Origin: Serratia fonticola
GTDB taxonomy: Bacteria > Pseudomonadota > Gammaproteobacteria > Enterobacterales > Enterobacteriaceae
Direction of reading: 5' to 3'
Assembly (NCBI RefSeq): GCF_006715025.1
Contig: NZ_VFMK01000001.1
Location: 5,456,001-5,520,000, forward strand
DNA: 64,000 bases
Of this stretch, positions 45,013 through 53,940 are shown piece by piece (position 1 is the stretch's first letter; every line of letters begins with the position of its first letter). Under the pieces are notes generated by a model. The model made no database searches and had not been told where the DNA came from. It saw nothing but the letters and a program-made list of their open reading frames with translations. The position numbers and the translations under genes are program-made.

Positions 45013-45072
45013 ACTCATCTGGCCGCCTCTCAGGCTTTGGGTATAGGCACCCGTGGATAGCGGTTACAACTC

Positions 45073-47661
45073 TTATTCTTTCGTTACCGGACCATTTACG
45101 GTGCCGTTATTGGTGTAGTTACCCGTCAGATTAAGCTTCACACCTTCCAGCCCCGTCGTCACCGCGCCACGCTGATTATTGAAATGCTGGCTGTTGATGC
45201 TGGTGATTTGATCCGACACCAAGCTGCCGCTGTTGGTTAAGGTACCGTAGACGCTAATGTCCAACCCTTGAGTACCGCTGATTGTCCCTGCGTTGGTAAA
45301 GGACGAGTTAACGCCTGTGGTATTAACACCTTTAGCCGCGATAACGCCTTTGCTATTATTGAGTGAACCGGTCGCAAGAGACAGATCTTTGACTGCAGAG
45401 ATAATACCGCGAGTATTGTCCACAGAGTCATGTTCCATTGTCACATTACCGTTGGTTGAAGCAACCAGGCCATCACTGTTATACAAACGTTTAGAAGCGA
45501 CACTCAGGTTGCCCTTGCTGACAATGCCGCCTTCTGCATCAGGCATGTCAACGAATTGCCCCATTTCGCTACCAAACTTGGCACTGTTACGGTTATAAAT
45601 GGTTGTAGCCTGAACATCTACGCTATTCTCCGCGTAAATCAGACCCGCATCATTTTGCAGCGTAACGGCTTCCACATGCACTTTCTGGCCACCAACCACC
45701 CCGGTATTATTATCGAGAGTCTTGGCATACACGTCGGTGGCCCCTTTACTGGCAATCACGCCACGGTTGTTTTTGATGGTGTTGACGCGAACCTCGCTGC
45801 CCTTGCCCATGGTAATCCCCCCGGTATTGTTATCCAGGCTGTTGGATTGCAACACCAATTTACCATCGCCTTCTATACGACCATCACGGTTATACATCGC
45901 ATTCGTGTTATAGAGGTTGATATTGCCCTTCGAGGAGATCTGGCCACCATTATTGGTTAACTGCCCGGTGGTCAACGTAGTGCTGGTACCACTGAAGATC
46001 CCTTTACCATCTGCACGACCACTGTTGGTCAGCGTTCGGCCATTGGTATCAACAGTCAGCGTTTTAGCCGATTGCAGAATACCCTGCGCGTTATTCAACT
46101 CACCGCTATTGATATCAAGGGCCGTACCAGCCTCAATCAGACCCGCGTTGTTATTAAGCGTGGATTTATTGGTCGCCAGGGTGAAAGCGCTGCCTGCACT
46201 CATTTTGCCATTCGCGCTATTGTTTAACGTCCCAGTGGTAGACAGATTTAAGTTACGTTGGGCCGCCATTTCACCACCACGGTTATCGAGCGTACCGCTC
46301 ACCGTCATATTCAGGTCGGATAACGAAGAACCAAAAGCGTAAATCTGACCATTACGGTTATCTAGCGCCCCGCTGGTGATGGTGGATTTGCCACTGGTAG
46401 TGATAAGGCCATTATTGTTGTTCAATTGACCGGTTTTCAGCGTTATTCCCAAACCACTGTAAATACCCGCCCCACGATCGCGGCCTGTATTGGTCAGGGT
46501 CTGGCCATTGGTATCCACATTGACCAGAAGCCCCGCCTGGACCATGCCGTTGGTGTTGTTCATCTGGCCACTGTTGATATTCACAGAACCATTAGTCGCC
46601 AGGTTACCACTGGTGTTGGTAAACAGCTTCTTGTTGGTATCAATGGTAATGCCACTTCCTGAATTGATCTGTCCCAGGGTGTTAGTGACCGAATCGGTGG
46701 TTTTGATGTTGATATTACGAGCAGCCTTCAGCGTGCCCGCGGTGTTATCCAGCACACCGTTGATGTCCATAACCAGATCGGATGTCGATGCTCCCAAGGT
46801 GCCGCTATTACGCACACCCACACCGTTTTCAGTACTGATCAGCGTGATCTTCCCGGCATACATTCCCCCCAAGGCGGAAACATCCAGACCGATTTTTGCC
46901 CCACTGCCCGTCATCTTGAGTGCCGTCACGTCATTAAGATCGGCACTTACGGTATTACGACCGGTAATGACCTTCAGGTCTTTCGCCCTGAGATCCGCAC
47001 TGACATTCACATAGCGAGCAATCAGATCGGTATAGTTGGCGTCAGCACTGTTCATCCCTTCGCCATTAATAATAATGGTGCCTTTCTCAACTCTATAGCC
47101 TTGCAGGTTGCCTTCTGAAAATTCGGCTTTACCCGTCGTCAGCGTTGCACGGCTGGCATTGATAAAACCACAGCCGCTACAAGCAATACCCGCAGGGTTG
47201 GCAATAACCACCTGGGCTTGTTGCCCCCCTACTTCAATCATGCCATTAAGGATACTGGCATTATTGGAGTTAACTTCGTTTAAAATAACTGAGGCTGCCC
47301 CACCGCTTAAATTAGCATTACCGGCGATATTTCCGGCAAGCTGACTATTCGCCCCTGCAACGCTGTTATTCAATACCACGCCATTTTTATTAACATCAAA
47401 CTGGTTGAAGATATTGTGTGATACGCCACCATTGCCAGCGGCGTTAATGTCAACGATAGTGGCCCCATTCTGCCCCGTACTAATAGAAGGCCGAGAAGCC
47501 TGCCCTGCATCAGCAACAATCGCCGCGTTGGCCACCGATACGCAACCAAAGGCCAGCAATCCGGCAAAGTACAGCGGAGAAAGATTAGCTTTTAAAGATG
47601 AGCGGTTTTGGGGGGTGCGTGGCAATAAAGTCGATACTGACGAATGAGTAATATATGTCAT
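45073..47661 (-). CDS. Filamentous-haemagglutinin-type TpsA protein (two-partner secretion exoprotein)
   Basis: 862 residues. An extended signal peptide (about 1-46, ending VANA) precedes a TPS domain with ILNEVNSNNASILNGMIEVGG, NPAGI at 155-159 and CSGCGFINASRATLTTG; the CxxC pair is typical of HpmA-type TpsA. From about 300 to 830 there are degenerate FHA beta-helix repeats of the LNNxxGxI type. It then stops (NGPVTKE) with no toxin domain, VENN motif or adhesive tip. No TpsB transporter gene is in the window. Possible adhesin or truncated exoprotein; secretion would need a TpsB encoded elsewhere. Confidence 0.88.
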   Translation of the reverse strand: MTYITHSSVSTLLPRTPQNRSSLKANLSPLYFAGLLAFGCVSVANAAIVADAGQASRPSISTGQNGATIVDINAAGNGGVSHNIFNQFDVNKNGVVLNNSVAGANSQLAGNIAGNANLSGGAASVILNEVNSNNASILNGMIEVGGQQAQVVIANPAGIACSGCGFINASRATLTTGKAEFSEGNLQGYRVEKGTIIINGEGMNSADANYTDLIARYVNVSADLRAKDLKVITGRNTVSADLNDVTALKMTGSGAKIGLDVSALGGMYAGKITLISTENGVGVRNSGTLGASTSDLVMDINGVLDNTAGTLKAARNINIKTTDSVTNTLGQINSGSGITIDTNKKLFTNTSGNLATNGSVNINSGQMNNTNGMVQAGLLVNVDTNGQTLTNTGRDRGAGIYSGLGITLKTGQLNNNNGLITTSGKSTITSGALDNRNGQIYAFGSSLSDLNMTVSGTLDNRGGEMAAQRNLNLSTTGTLNNSANGKMSAGSAFTLATNKSTLNNNAGLIEAGTALDINSGELNNAQGILQSAKTLTVDTNGRTLTNSGRADGKGIFSGTSTTLTTGQLTNNGGQISSKGNINLYNTNAMYNRDGRIEGDGKLVLQSNSLDNNTGGITMGKGSEVRVNTIKNNRGVIASKGATDVYAKTLDNNTGVVGGQKVHVEAVTLQNDAGLIYAENSVDVQATTIYNRNSAKFGSEMGQFVDMPDAEGGIVSKGNLSVASKRLYNSDGLVASTNGNVTMEHDSVDNTRGIISAVKDLSLATGSLNNSKGVIAAKGVNTTGVNSSFTNAGTISGTQGLDISVYGTLTNSGSLVSDQITSINSQHFNNQRGAVTTGLEGVKLNLTGNYTNNGTVNGPVTKE

Positions 47662-48103
47662 TCCGTTAATTCCTTTTACCTAATAGGAAAGCCTGCTTGT
47701 TAACCAGAACAGGCCTCAATAAAAACACGATTTACCTTAATGAAGAGTTGGCACACTTCGATTAGGAAGACAGTGGCCTCATCCCATTAACATTAAAAAA
47801 AGATAGCATATAAATATTATCTTACTCAGCCAATTCCCAAGACAGAGAGAAAAAAAGGGATTATCTAACAATAAAACAAGAATAATCCCATAAAAACAAC
47901 GAATATATATTTAGATAACTCATATGAAAAAGATGAGTGCCAAGTTATCTTTATAGTTAATAAAGAAATAAAAATATAAAAAAAAAGATAATCAAAAACT
48001 CATTACGTTATACGCATTATCTGAAAGCAGGCCGCCAGGGAATAAAGGCACCGCCAAAAGACCGAGGTGTGTCCAATCCAGCGGTGCAGCATATCATCCT
48101 GGT
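47662..48103. other. AT-rich region between the tpsA-type gene and aidB
   Basis: No gene seen. It is far richer in A and T than its surroundings (notably 47760-48000), with GGGATTAT / ATAATCCC arms at 47857-47889. Probably the promoter region of the tpsA-type gene; such AT-rich DNA is a typical H-NS target (inference). Confidence 0.55.
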
Positions 48104-49732
48104 TTAGGCGCCAATAGCCCGATTGAGCAACGTGTCGCATACCCCCGCAGATAACATCGTCTCTCCCCGGTAATCCAACGTCAAATGACACCAGGCTTCG
48201 CCGATAGGTGGACTGCCATACTGCAACAACTGGGCTGCACAGCAGAGATCAAATAATTGCTGGGTAAGTAGCCGCCCCATCTCTTCCCGCGGCTGTCTGA
48301 TACGTTGTTGCCATTGCCGCCAAGCGTGATCAAAACATCGATTCATCCCACGCACCGGCAAAAACTCCCGTTGCAATACCTCCAGCGCGCCCGGCAATTT
48401 ATGCAGGCTACGCATCACATCAAGACACATAATATTGCCCGAACCTTCCCAAATACTGTTAACCGGCATTTCGCGATAAAGGCGTGGCAACTCGCTTTCT
48501 TCACAGTAACCAATGCCTCCCAATACTTCCATCGCCTCGGCAATAAAGGGGGCTCCTTGGCGGCAAATGCTGAACTTCACAGCCGGGGTCAACAAACGGC
48601 TATAAACCCTTTCGTTTTCATCGCCTCGGCTCTCCCAAGCACGTGCCAAGCGGAATAGTACGGCGGTGTGTCCCTCCAACCGCAGTGCCATGCGTGCCAA
48701 TACCTGACGCATCAGTGGCTGTTCGATGAGCGTTTTACCAAACGCCTGCCGCTGCAGGGCATGAAACAGCGCCACCGACAAGCCCCTGCGCATCAACCCA
48801 TGACTCCCCAGAGCACAATCAAATCGCGTCATGCCTCCCATTTTAAGGATTTGCCTAACGCCATCCCCCTCATCACCCAATAACCAGGCGGTAGCATCCT
48901 GGAACTCAACCTCGCTGCTGGCATTGGAACGATTACCCAACTTGTCTTTAAGCCTTTCCAAACGGATAGCGTTACGCGTGCCATCAGGCAGGATCCTGGG
49001 CAGGAAAAAGCAAGAGAGCCCCCCATCAGTTTGCGCCAGCACCAGATGGGCATCACTCTGTGGCACCGAGAAGAACCATTTATGACCCACCAGGCGATAG
49101 GCCTCGCCATTACCTCGGCTGGCGAGCGGCACGGCAGTAGTGGTATTGCTCAGAACATCCGAGCCCCCCTGTTTTTCTGTCATCCCCATGCCAATCAGCA
49201 GCCCGCGTTTTTGTGAGCCTGGCAGCAAATGGGCATCATAACGTTCGGAAAGCAGGGGAACCCGCCAAGACTGATACGCTTTAGGCAATGAATGCAGTAA
49301 CAACGGGATGGCACCAAATGTCATGGTGATTGGACAAAGCGTACCGGCCTCCACCTGAGCATGTAAAATAAAACGCGCCGCACGTGCCACAAAGGATCCG
49401 ATTCGGGCATCCTCCTGCCAAGGCAAGTTGTGCACCCGGTTCGCCACCAATCCCTGCATTAAAATATGCCAGGCCGGATGAAATCGTACGTCGTCCAGGC
49501 GCTGGCCGGTGGCATCGTAGCGCAACAACTCCGGTGGATTGACATTGGCCAGTCGCCCAAGCTCTAACGACTCCTGCGTCCCCAACTGCTGCCCCAGAGA
49601 AGCCAGGATGTCAGTATCCCAGCCAGCATGTTCACGCTGCAGCGCTTCACGCAGCGGCGTATCGGACAGAAAGAGGTTACTGTTCCCCAACGGCTTGGGT
49701 TGATTAAAAACGGTATGCGTAGTCCAGACCAT
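48104..49732 (-). CDS. aidB: Adaptive-response acyl-CoA-dehydrogenase-like protein AidB
   Basis: 542 residues, collinear with E. coli AidB (QQLGTQESLELGRLANVNPPELLRYD, GMTEKQGGSDVLSNTT, GHKWFFSVPQSDAHLVLAQT, EVLGGIGYCEESELPRLYREMPVNSIWEGSGNIMCLDV). It is an FAD protein induced by alkylation that binds DNA and is thought to protect it. In E. coli it is an Ada-regulated gene; I could not confirm an Ada site here. Confidence 0.96.
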   Translation of the reverse strand: MVWTTHTVFNQPKPLGNSNLFLSDTPLREALQREHAGWDTDILASLGQQLGTQESLELGRLANVNPPELLRYDATGQRLDDVRFHPAWHILMQGLVANRVHNLPWQEDARIGSFVARAARFILHAQVEAGTLCPITMTFGAIPLLLHSLPKAYQSWRVPLLSERYDAHLLPGSQKRGLLIGMGMTEKQGGSDVLSNTTTAVPLASRGNGEAYRLVGHKWFFSVPQSDAHLVLAQTDGGLSCFFLPRILPDGTRNAIRLERLKDKLGNRSNASSEVEFQDATAWLLGDEGDGVRQILKMGGMTRFDCALGSHGLMRRGLSVALFHALQRQAFGKTLIEQPLMRQVLARMALRLEGHTAVLFRLARAWESRGDENERVYSRLLTPAVKFSICRQGAPFIAEAMEVLGGIGYCEESELPRLYREMPVNSIWEGSGNIMCLDVMRSLHKLPGALEVLQREFLPVRGMNRCFDHAWRQWQQRIRQPREEMGRLLTQQLFDLCCAAQLLQYGSPPIGEAWCHLTLDYRGETMLSAGVCDTLLNRAIGA

Positions 49733-49869
49733 GAGATTGCTCCCTGATTAACGCTTCAGGAAGTAATTATGGTCCGTAAGGGGATTTCTGCCGGAGACGA
49801 GATCACAAGATGGAGGATTGGATGCCGGGGCGAAGCATTTCACCCCGGCTAAGGTGAGTCATATCACCA

Positions 49870-50601
49870 TCAGCTGCGTTGACGCACCGCTTCAAACAGG
49901 CAAATCCCGGTCGCCACCGACACGTTTAGCGAAGAAACCGTACCCGCCATCGGGATGCTGATCAGTTCATCGCAATGTTCGCGGGTCAGACGACGCATAC
50001 CTTCGCCCTCAGCGCCCATCACCAGCGCCATCGGCCCGGTCATTTTGCTTTGATACAGCGTATGATCGGCTTCACCGGCGGTACCCACCACCCAGATGTT
50101 CATCTCTTGCAGTAAACGCAGGGTACGTGCCAGGTTGGTCACGCGAATCAACGGAACGTTCTCCGCCGCGCCGCAGGCCACTTTTTTCGCCGTCGCATTC
50201 AATTGGGCAGAGCGGTCGCGTGGGACGATCACCGCGTGCACACCTGCCGCATCGGCACTACGCAGGCAGGCCCCCAGGTTATGGGGATCGGTAACGCCAT
50301 CCAGCACCAACAGGAACGGCGTCTCGACGCTTTCCAGCAGACCTGGCAGATCGTTTTCCTGATACTGACGCCCTTCGCGTACCCGGGCAATAATGCCCTG
50401 ATGGACTGCCCCCTCCACTTTCTCATCCAGCCATTGACGATTAGCTACCTGGATCACGATACCGGTCGCTTCCAGTTCAGCAATCAACGGTTGCAAGCGA
50501 CGATCGTCACGCCCCTTGAGGATAAATACTTCCAGGAAGCGTTGCGGATCGCGCTCTAACAAGGCTTTAACGGCGTGAATGCCGTAAATAATTTCGCTCA
50601 T
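49870..50601 (-). CDS. rlmB: 23S rRNA G2251 2'-O-methyltransferase RlmB
   Basis: 243 residues. N-terminal substrate-binding domain (MSEIIYGIHAVKALLERDP) and C-terminal SpoU/SPOUT domain with the knot motifs LDGVTDPHNLGACLRSADAAG, VMGAEGEGMRRLTREHCD and IPMAGTVSSLNVSVATGI. Third gene of the nsrR-rnr-rlmB operon. Confidence 0.97.
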   Translation of the reverse strand: MSEIIYGIHAVKALLERDPQRFLEVFILKGRDDRRLQPLIAELEATGIVIQVANRQWLDEKVEGAVHQGIIARVREGRQYQENDLPGLLESVETPFLLVLDGVTDPHNLGACLRSADAAGVHAVIVPRDRSAQLNATAKKVACGAAENVPLIRVTNLARTLRLLQEMNIWVVGTAGEADHTLYQSKMTGPMALVMGAEGEGMRRLTREHCDELISIPMAGTVSSLNVSVATGICLFEAVRQRS

Positions 50602-50689
50602 GATGCTCTTTTAACTGTGCGGCCGGGGCATCCCGGCCAGTGATAATAATGTACGGCAAGTAAAACAGCCCAAAGGGGAGAGCCCCTCC

Positions 50690-53164
50690 CTACTCCGCAC
50701 TTTTCTTCTTGCTGGCACGCTTGGCTTTAGTCGCTGCCGCTATTTTTTTGGTTTTATCCGACGCTTTCCTGGCTTTCGCCTTTTTGTCTTTTTTCACCTT
50801 GTCAGCCGGTTTGGCGCCCTCTTTGCGGAAAGCACTGTCTGGCTCAAAGTTGGCCGGTGGCTTGCCGCCACGACGCTTGCGTTGGGCCTGACCACGGCCA
50901 GCACCATCTCGCAACGTACGTTGGCCACCGCTCTTGGCGCGTTCACGCTCGGTTTTACCTTCACCACGCGGTTTACGGGTGCTGGAAACCAGCGCGAAGT
51001 CTATTTTGCGCTCGTCCATATGTACGGCATCAACGCGGATTTCCACCGTATCGCCCAGGCGATAGACTATCCCCGAAGATTCACCGATCAGGCGCTGGCC
51101 GATATTATCGTAACGATAGTAATCGTTATCCAGCGTTGACACGTGCACCAGACCATCGATAAACAAATCGTTGAGACGCACAAAGAAACCAAAGCCGGTC
51201 ACGCTGGCAATAATCCCGCTGAACACTTCGCCGACGTGATCCTGCATGAAGTCACACTTCAGCCAGTCAGCCACGTTACGGGTGGCTTCATCGGCACGGC
51301 GCTCGGTCATCGAGCAATGCATGCCCAGTTGCAACATCTCTTCCAAATCGCTGTGCCAGCCACCGGTCGGCGTCCAGCGCTCTTTCTGTTCGCCGTGTTC
51401 CTTCGCCAACACGTACTTGATGGCGCGGTGCAACGACAGATCCGGGTAACGACGGATCGGGGAGGTAAAGTGACCATAAGATGCCAGCGCCAGACCGAAG
51501 TGACCACGGTTTTCCGGATCGTAGATCGCCTGTTTCATCGAACGCAGCAACATGGTTTGCAGCATTTCACGATCCGGGCGTTCGGACACTTCATCCATCA
51601 GGGTCGCATAATCCTTCGGCTGTGGCTTCATACCGCCACCCAAGGTCAGCCCAAGTTCATTCAATACGCTACGCAACGCCGAGATATGATCGTCACTTGG
51701 ACGATCATGCACACGGAACAGCGCGGGTTCGTTATGCTTCTCAACGAAGCGTGCAGCCGCGACGTTTGCCATAATCATGCACTCTTCGATCAACTTGTGC
51801 GCGTCGTTGCGCACCGTTGGCTCTACGCGTTCAATACGGCGTTCGGCATTGAAGATAAACTTGGCTTCTTCGGTTTCAAAAGCGATACCGCCACGTTCGG
51901 CACGGGCGTGATCCAACACCTTATACAGGGCATGCAGTTCCTGCAGATGTTTGACCAGCGGATGATATTGCTCACGCAGATCCTGATCGCCCTGCAAAAT
52001 ATGCCAAACCTTGGTGTAGGTTAACCGCGCGTGAGAGCTCATTACCGCTTCGTAGAACTTGTACGAAGACAGGCGGCCCTGGGCAGAGATGGTCATCTCA
52101 CACACCATACACAAACGATCGACCTGGGGATTAAGCGAACACAAGCCATTAGAAAGCACTTCCGGCAGCATCGGAACGACTTGCGACGGGAAATAGACCG
52201 AGGTGCCACGGCTGCGAGCCTCATCATCCAACGCGGTGCGTGGGCGAACGTAATAACTCACATCGGCAATCGCCACCCACAGACGCCAGCCACCGCCGCG
52301 CTTTTTCTCGCAATATACGGCATCATCAAAATCGCGGGCATCTTCGCCGTCAATGGTTACCAGCGGCAAAGCACGCAGGTCCACACGCCCTTTCTTCGCC
52401 GACTCTGGCACTTGCTCGCTAAGATCGGCAACCTGCTTCTCCACCTGTGGGGGCCAGGTATGCGGGATCTCATGGGTACGCAGTGCGATATCGACCGCCA
52501 TGCTGGTGCCCATTTTATCGCCCAGGACTTCCACAATCTTCCCGACGGCCTTGGTACGCCGCGTTGGGCGTTGAGTCAGTTCGACCACCACCATATATCC
52601 CATGCGGGCGCCGCTGACGGAGTCTGCCGGGATCAGAATATCGAAGCTAAGGCGGCTGTCATCTGGCACCACAAAACCGGTACCGGCATCGGTGAAATAG
52701 CGTCCGACAATTTGGCTGGTTTTTGGCACCAGTACGCGCACAATGCGTGCTTCACGCCGTCCTTTACGATCTTCACCCAATGGCTGTGCCAGCACCACAT
52801 CACCATGGATGGCCATTTTCATCTGTTCGGCGGAAAGATAGAGATCATCTTTGCGGCCATCAATACGCAGAAAACCATAACCGTCACGATGACCGATCAC
52901 CGTGCCGCGCAGCAGGTCCAGACGTTCCGGCAGGGCATAGCACTGGCGGCGAGTAAAGACTAACTGGCCATCACGCTCCATCGCCCGTAGGCGGCGGCGC
53001 AAAGCTTCCAACTGTTCTTCACCGGATAAATTCAGTTCATTGCCCAATTCTTCGCGGCTGGCCGGCGTTTCACGTTTCGCCAAATGGGCCAGGATAAATT
53101 CGCGGCTAGGAATAGGGGATTCATATTTTTCTGCTTCTCGTTCCAGGAATGGATCTTGTGACAT
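50690..53164 (-). CDS. rnr: Ribonuclease R
   Basis: 824 residues. 3'-to-5' exoribonuclease that degrades structured RNA and works with tmRNA. N-terminal helix-turn-helix and cold-shock domains, an RNB catalytic domain with TIDGEDARDFDDAVYCEKK holding the metal-binding aspartates, an S1 domain (GEVFSGIIASVTGFGFFVRL) and a long Lys/Ala-rich basic tail from about residue 735. It lies 59 nt after nsrR. Confidence 0.97.
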   Translation of the reverse strand: MSQDPFLEREAEKYESPIPSREFILAHLAKRETPASREELGNELNLSGEEQLEALRRRLRAMERDGQLVFTRRQCYALPERLDLLRGTVIGHRDGYGFLRIDGRKDDLYLSAEQMKMAIHGDVVLAQPLGEDRKGRREARIVRVLVPKTSQIVGRYFTDAGTGFVVPDDSRLSFDILIPADSVSGARMGYMVVVELTQRPTRRTKAVGKIVEVLGDKMGTSMAVDIALRTHEIPHTWPPQVEKQVADLSEQVPESAKKGRVDLRALPLVTIDGEDARDFDDAVYCEKKRGGGWRLWVAIADVSYYVRPRTALDDEARSRGTSVYFPSQVVPMLPEVLSNGLCSLNPQVDRLCMVCEMTISAQGRLSSYKFYEAVMSSHARLTYTKVWHILQGDQDLREQYHPLVKHLQELHALYKVLDHARAERGGIAFETEEAKFIFNAERRIERVEPTVRNDAHKLIEECMIMANVAAARFVEKHNEPALFRVHDRPSDDHISALRSVLNELGLTLGGGMKPQPKDYATLMDEVSERPDREMLQTMLLRSMKQAIYDPENRGHFGLALASYGHFTSPIRRYPDLSLHRAIKYVLAKEHGEQKERWTPTGGWHSDLEEMLQLGMHCSMTERRADEATRNVADWLKCDFMQDHVGEVFSGIIASVTGFGFFVRLNDLFIDGLVHVSTLDNDYYRYDNIGQRLIGESSGIVYRLGDTVEIRVDAVHMDERKIDFALVSSTRKPRGEGKTERERAKSGGQRTLRDGAGRGQAQRKRRGGKPPANFEPDSAFRKEGAKPADKVKKDKKAKARKASDKTKKIAAATKAKRASKKKSAE

Positions 53165-53223
53165 TGCGGTTCCTCCGTTGTCATCAGCAGGATGTTGCTG
53201 AGCCTTGTCTTCTCAGTAACGTT

Positions 53224-53649
53224 TTATTCGACAAGCAAAAGCTTGTAGAGCGGGAGATTGTCTTCGACCATATCGGCCAAAGTATGCTTATCCAGCTCCT
53301 CAAGGAAATTCTGTACTGCCTGCTGGAGCACCTGTTTCAGGCGGCAGGCTGGGGTGATATGGCAAAACTCACTGCTGCAATTAACCAGCGAAAGCGGCTC
53401 CAATGCTCGCACCACGTCGCCAAGACGAATGCTCTCAGCCGGTTTACCCAACCGGATACCGCCGTTTTTACCCCGTACGGCGGTGACGAAGCCTTCACGG
53501 CTTAACTGATTGATAATTTTTACCATATGGTTACGAGAAACGCCGTACACCTCCGTCACTTCAGAGATGCTGGTCATTTTGTCCGCCGGCAATGATGCCA
53601 TGTAGATCAATGCCCGCAGGCCATAATCAGTAAAACTTGTTAACTGCAC
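53224..53649 (-). CDS. nsrR: Nitric-oxide-sensing Rrf2 repressor NsrR
   Basis: 141 residues. Winged helix (TSFTDYGLRALIYMASL, SRNHMVKIINQLSREGFV) and the three Fe-S cysteines Cys91, Cys96 and Cys102 (NCSSEFCHITPAC). NO damages the cluster and relieves repression of NO-detoxifying genes. First gene of the operon with rnr and rlmB. A palindromic repeat lies 34 nt upstream of its start. Confidence 0.96.
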   Translation of the reverse strand: MQLTSFTDYGLRALIYMASLPADKMTSISEVTEVYGVSRNHMVKIINQLSREGFVTAVRGKNGGIRLGKPAESIRLGDVVRALEPLSLVNCSSEFCHITPACRLKQVLQQAVQNFLEELDKHTLADMVEDNLPLYKLLLVE

Positions 53650-53682
53650 GTCTACCTCTGGGTACTAACTTACCCGTCTGAT

Positions 53683-53738
53683 ATACCCATCGCCTTTCAA
53701 ATCTGCAGCCAGACAGCGACTTGAAATTTATTGGGTAC
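53683..53738. repeat. Short ATACCC-ended palindromic repeat upstream of nsrR
   Basis: About 56 bp. Left end ATACCCATCGCCTTTCAAA, right end (reverse complement) GTACCCAATAAATTTCAAG. It lies 34 nt upstream of the nsrR start codon and may form part of the nsrR 5' leader. Confidence 0.65.
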
Positions 53739-53892
53739 ATGCCGATTCTCGGCAATTTACTTTAGATGTCTCATTGGATAATAAACCAGCCAGAGAGTTT
53801 GCCGCCAATTATTTAGCGCATCTAAAGCTCTCAACCGCAGGAATGAAAGGATTTTTTGAGGTGAAACCGCAATCGGGGAGAATAAATGAGGA

Positions 53893-53922
53893 AGACAAAC
53901 CGGGACAAAGCCCAGTTTGTCT
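53893..53922 (-). terminator. Hairpin after purA
   Basis: AGACAAACCGGG / CCCAGTTTGTCT, a 12-bp stem with one mismatch and a 6-nt loop, 19 nt after the purA stop codon. It lacks a clean U run, so it may be a weak terminator. Confidence 0.55.
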
Positions 53923-53940
53923 AATAGCAACAACCGCAGA

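Noticed and set aside
48003..48191. 62-codon open frame overlapping the aidB 3' end
   Set aside because: Mostly an alternative frame of aidB, with no supporting features.
51143..52963. Two long open frames (293 and 310 codons) opposite rnr
   Set aside because: Both are antisense to the RNase R catalytic region and show no domain or plausible start context.
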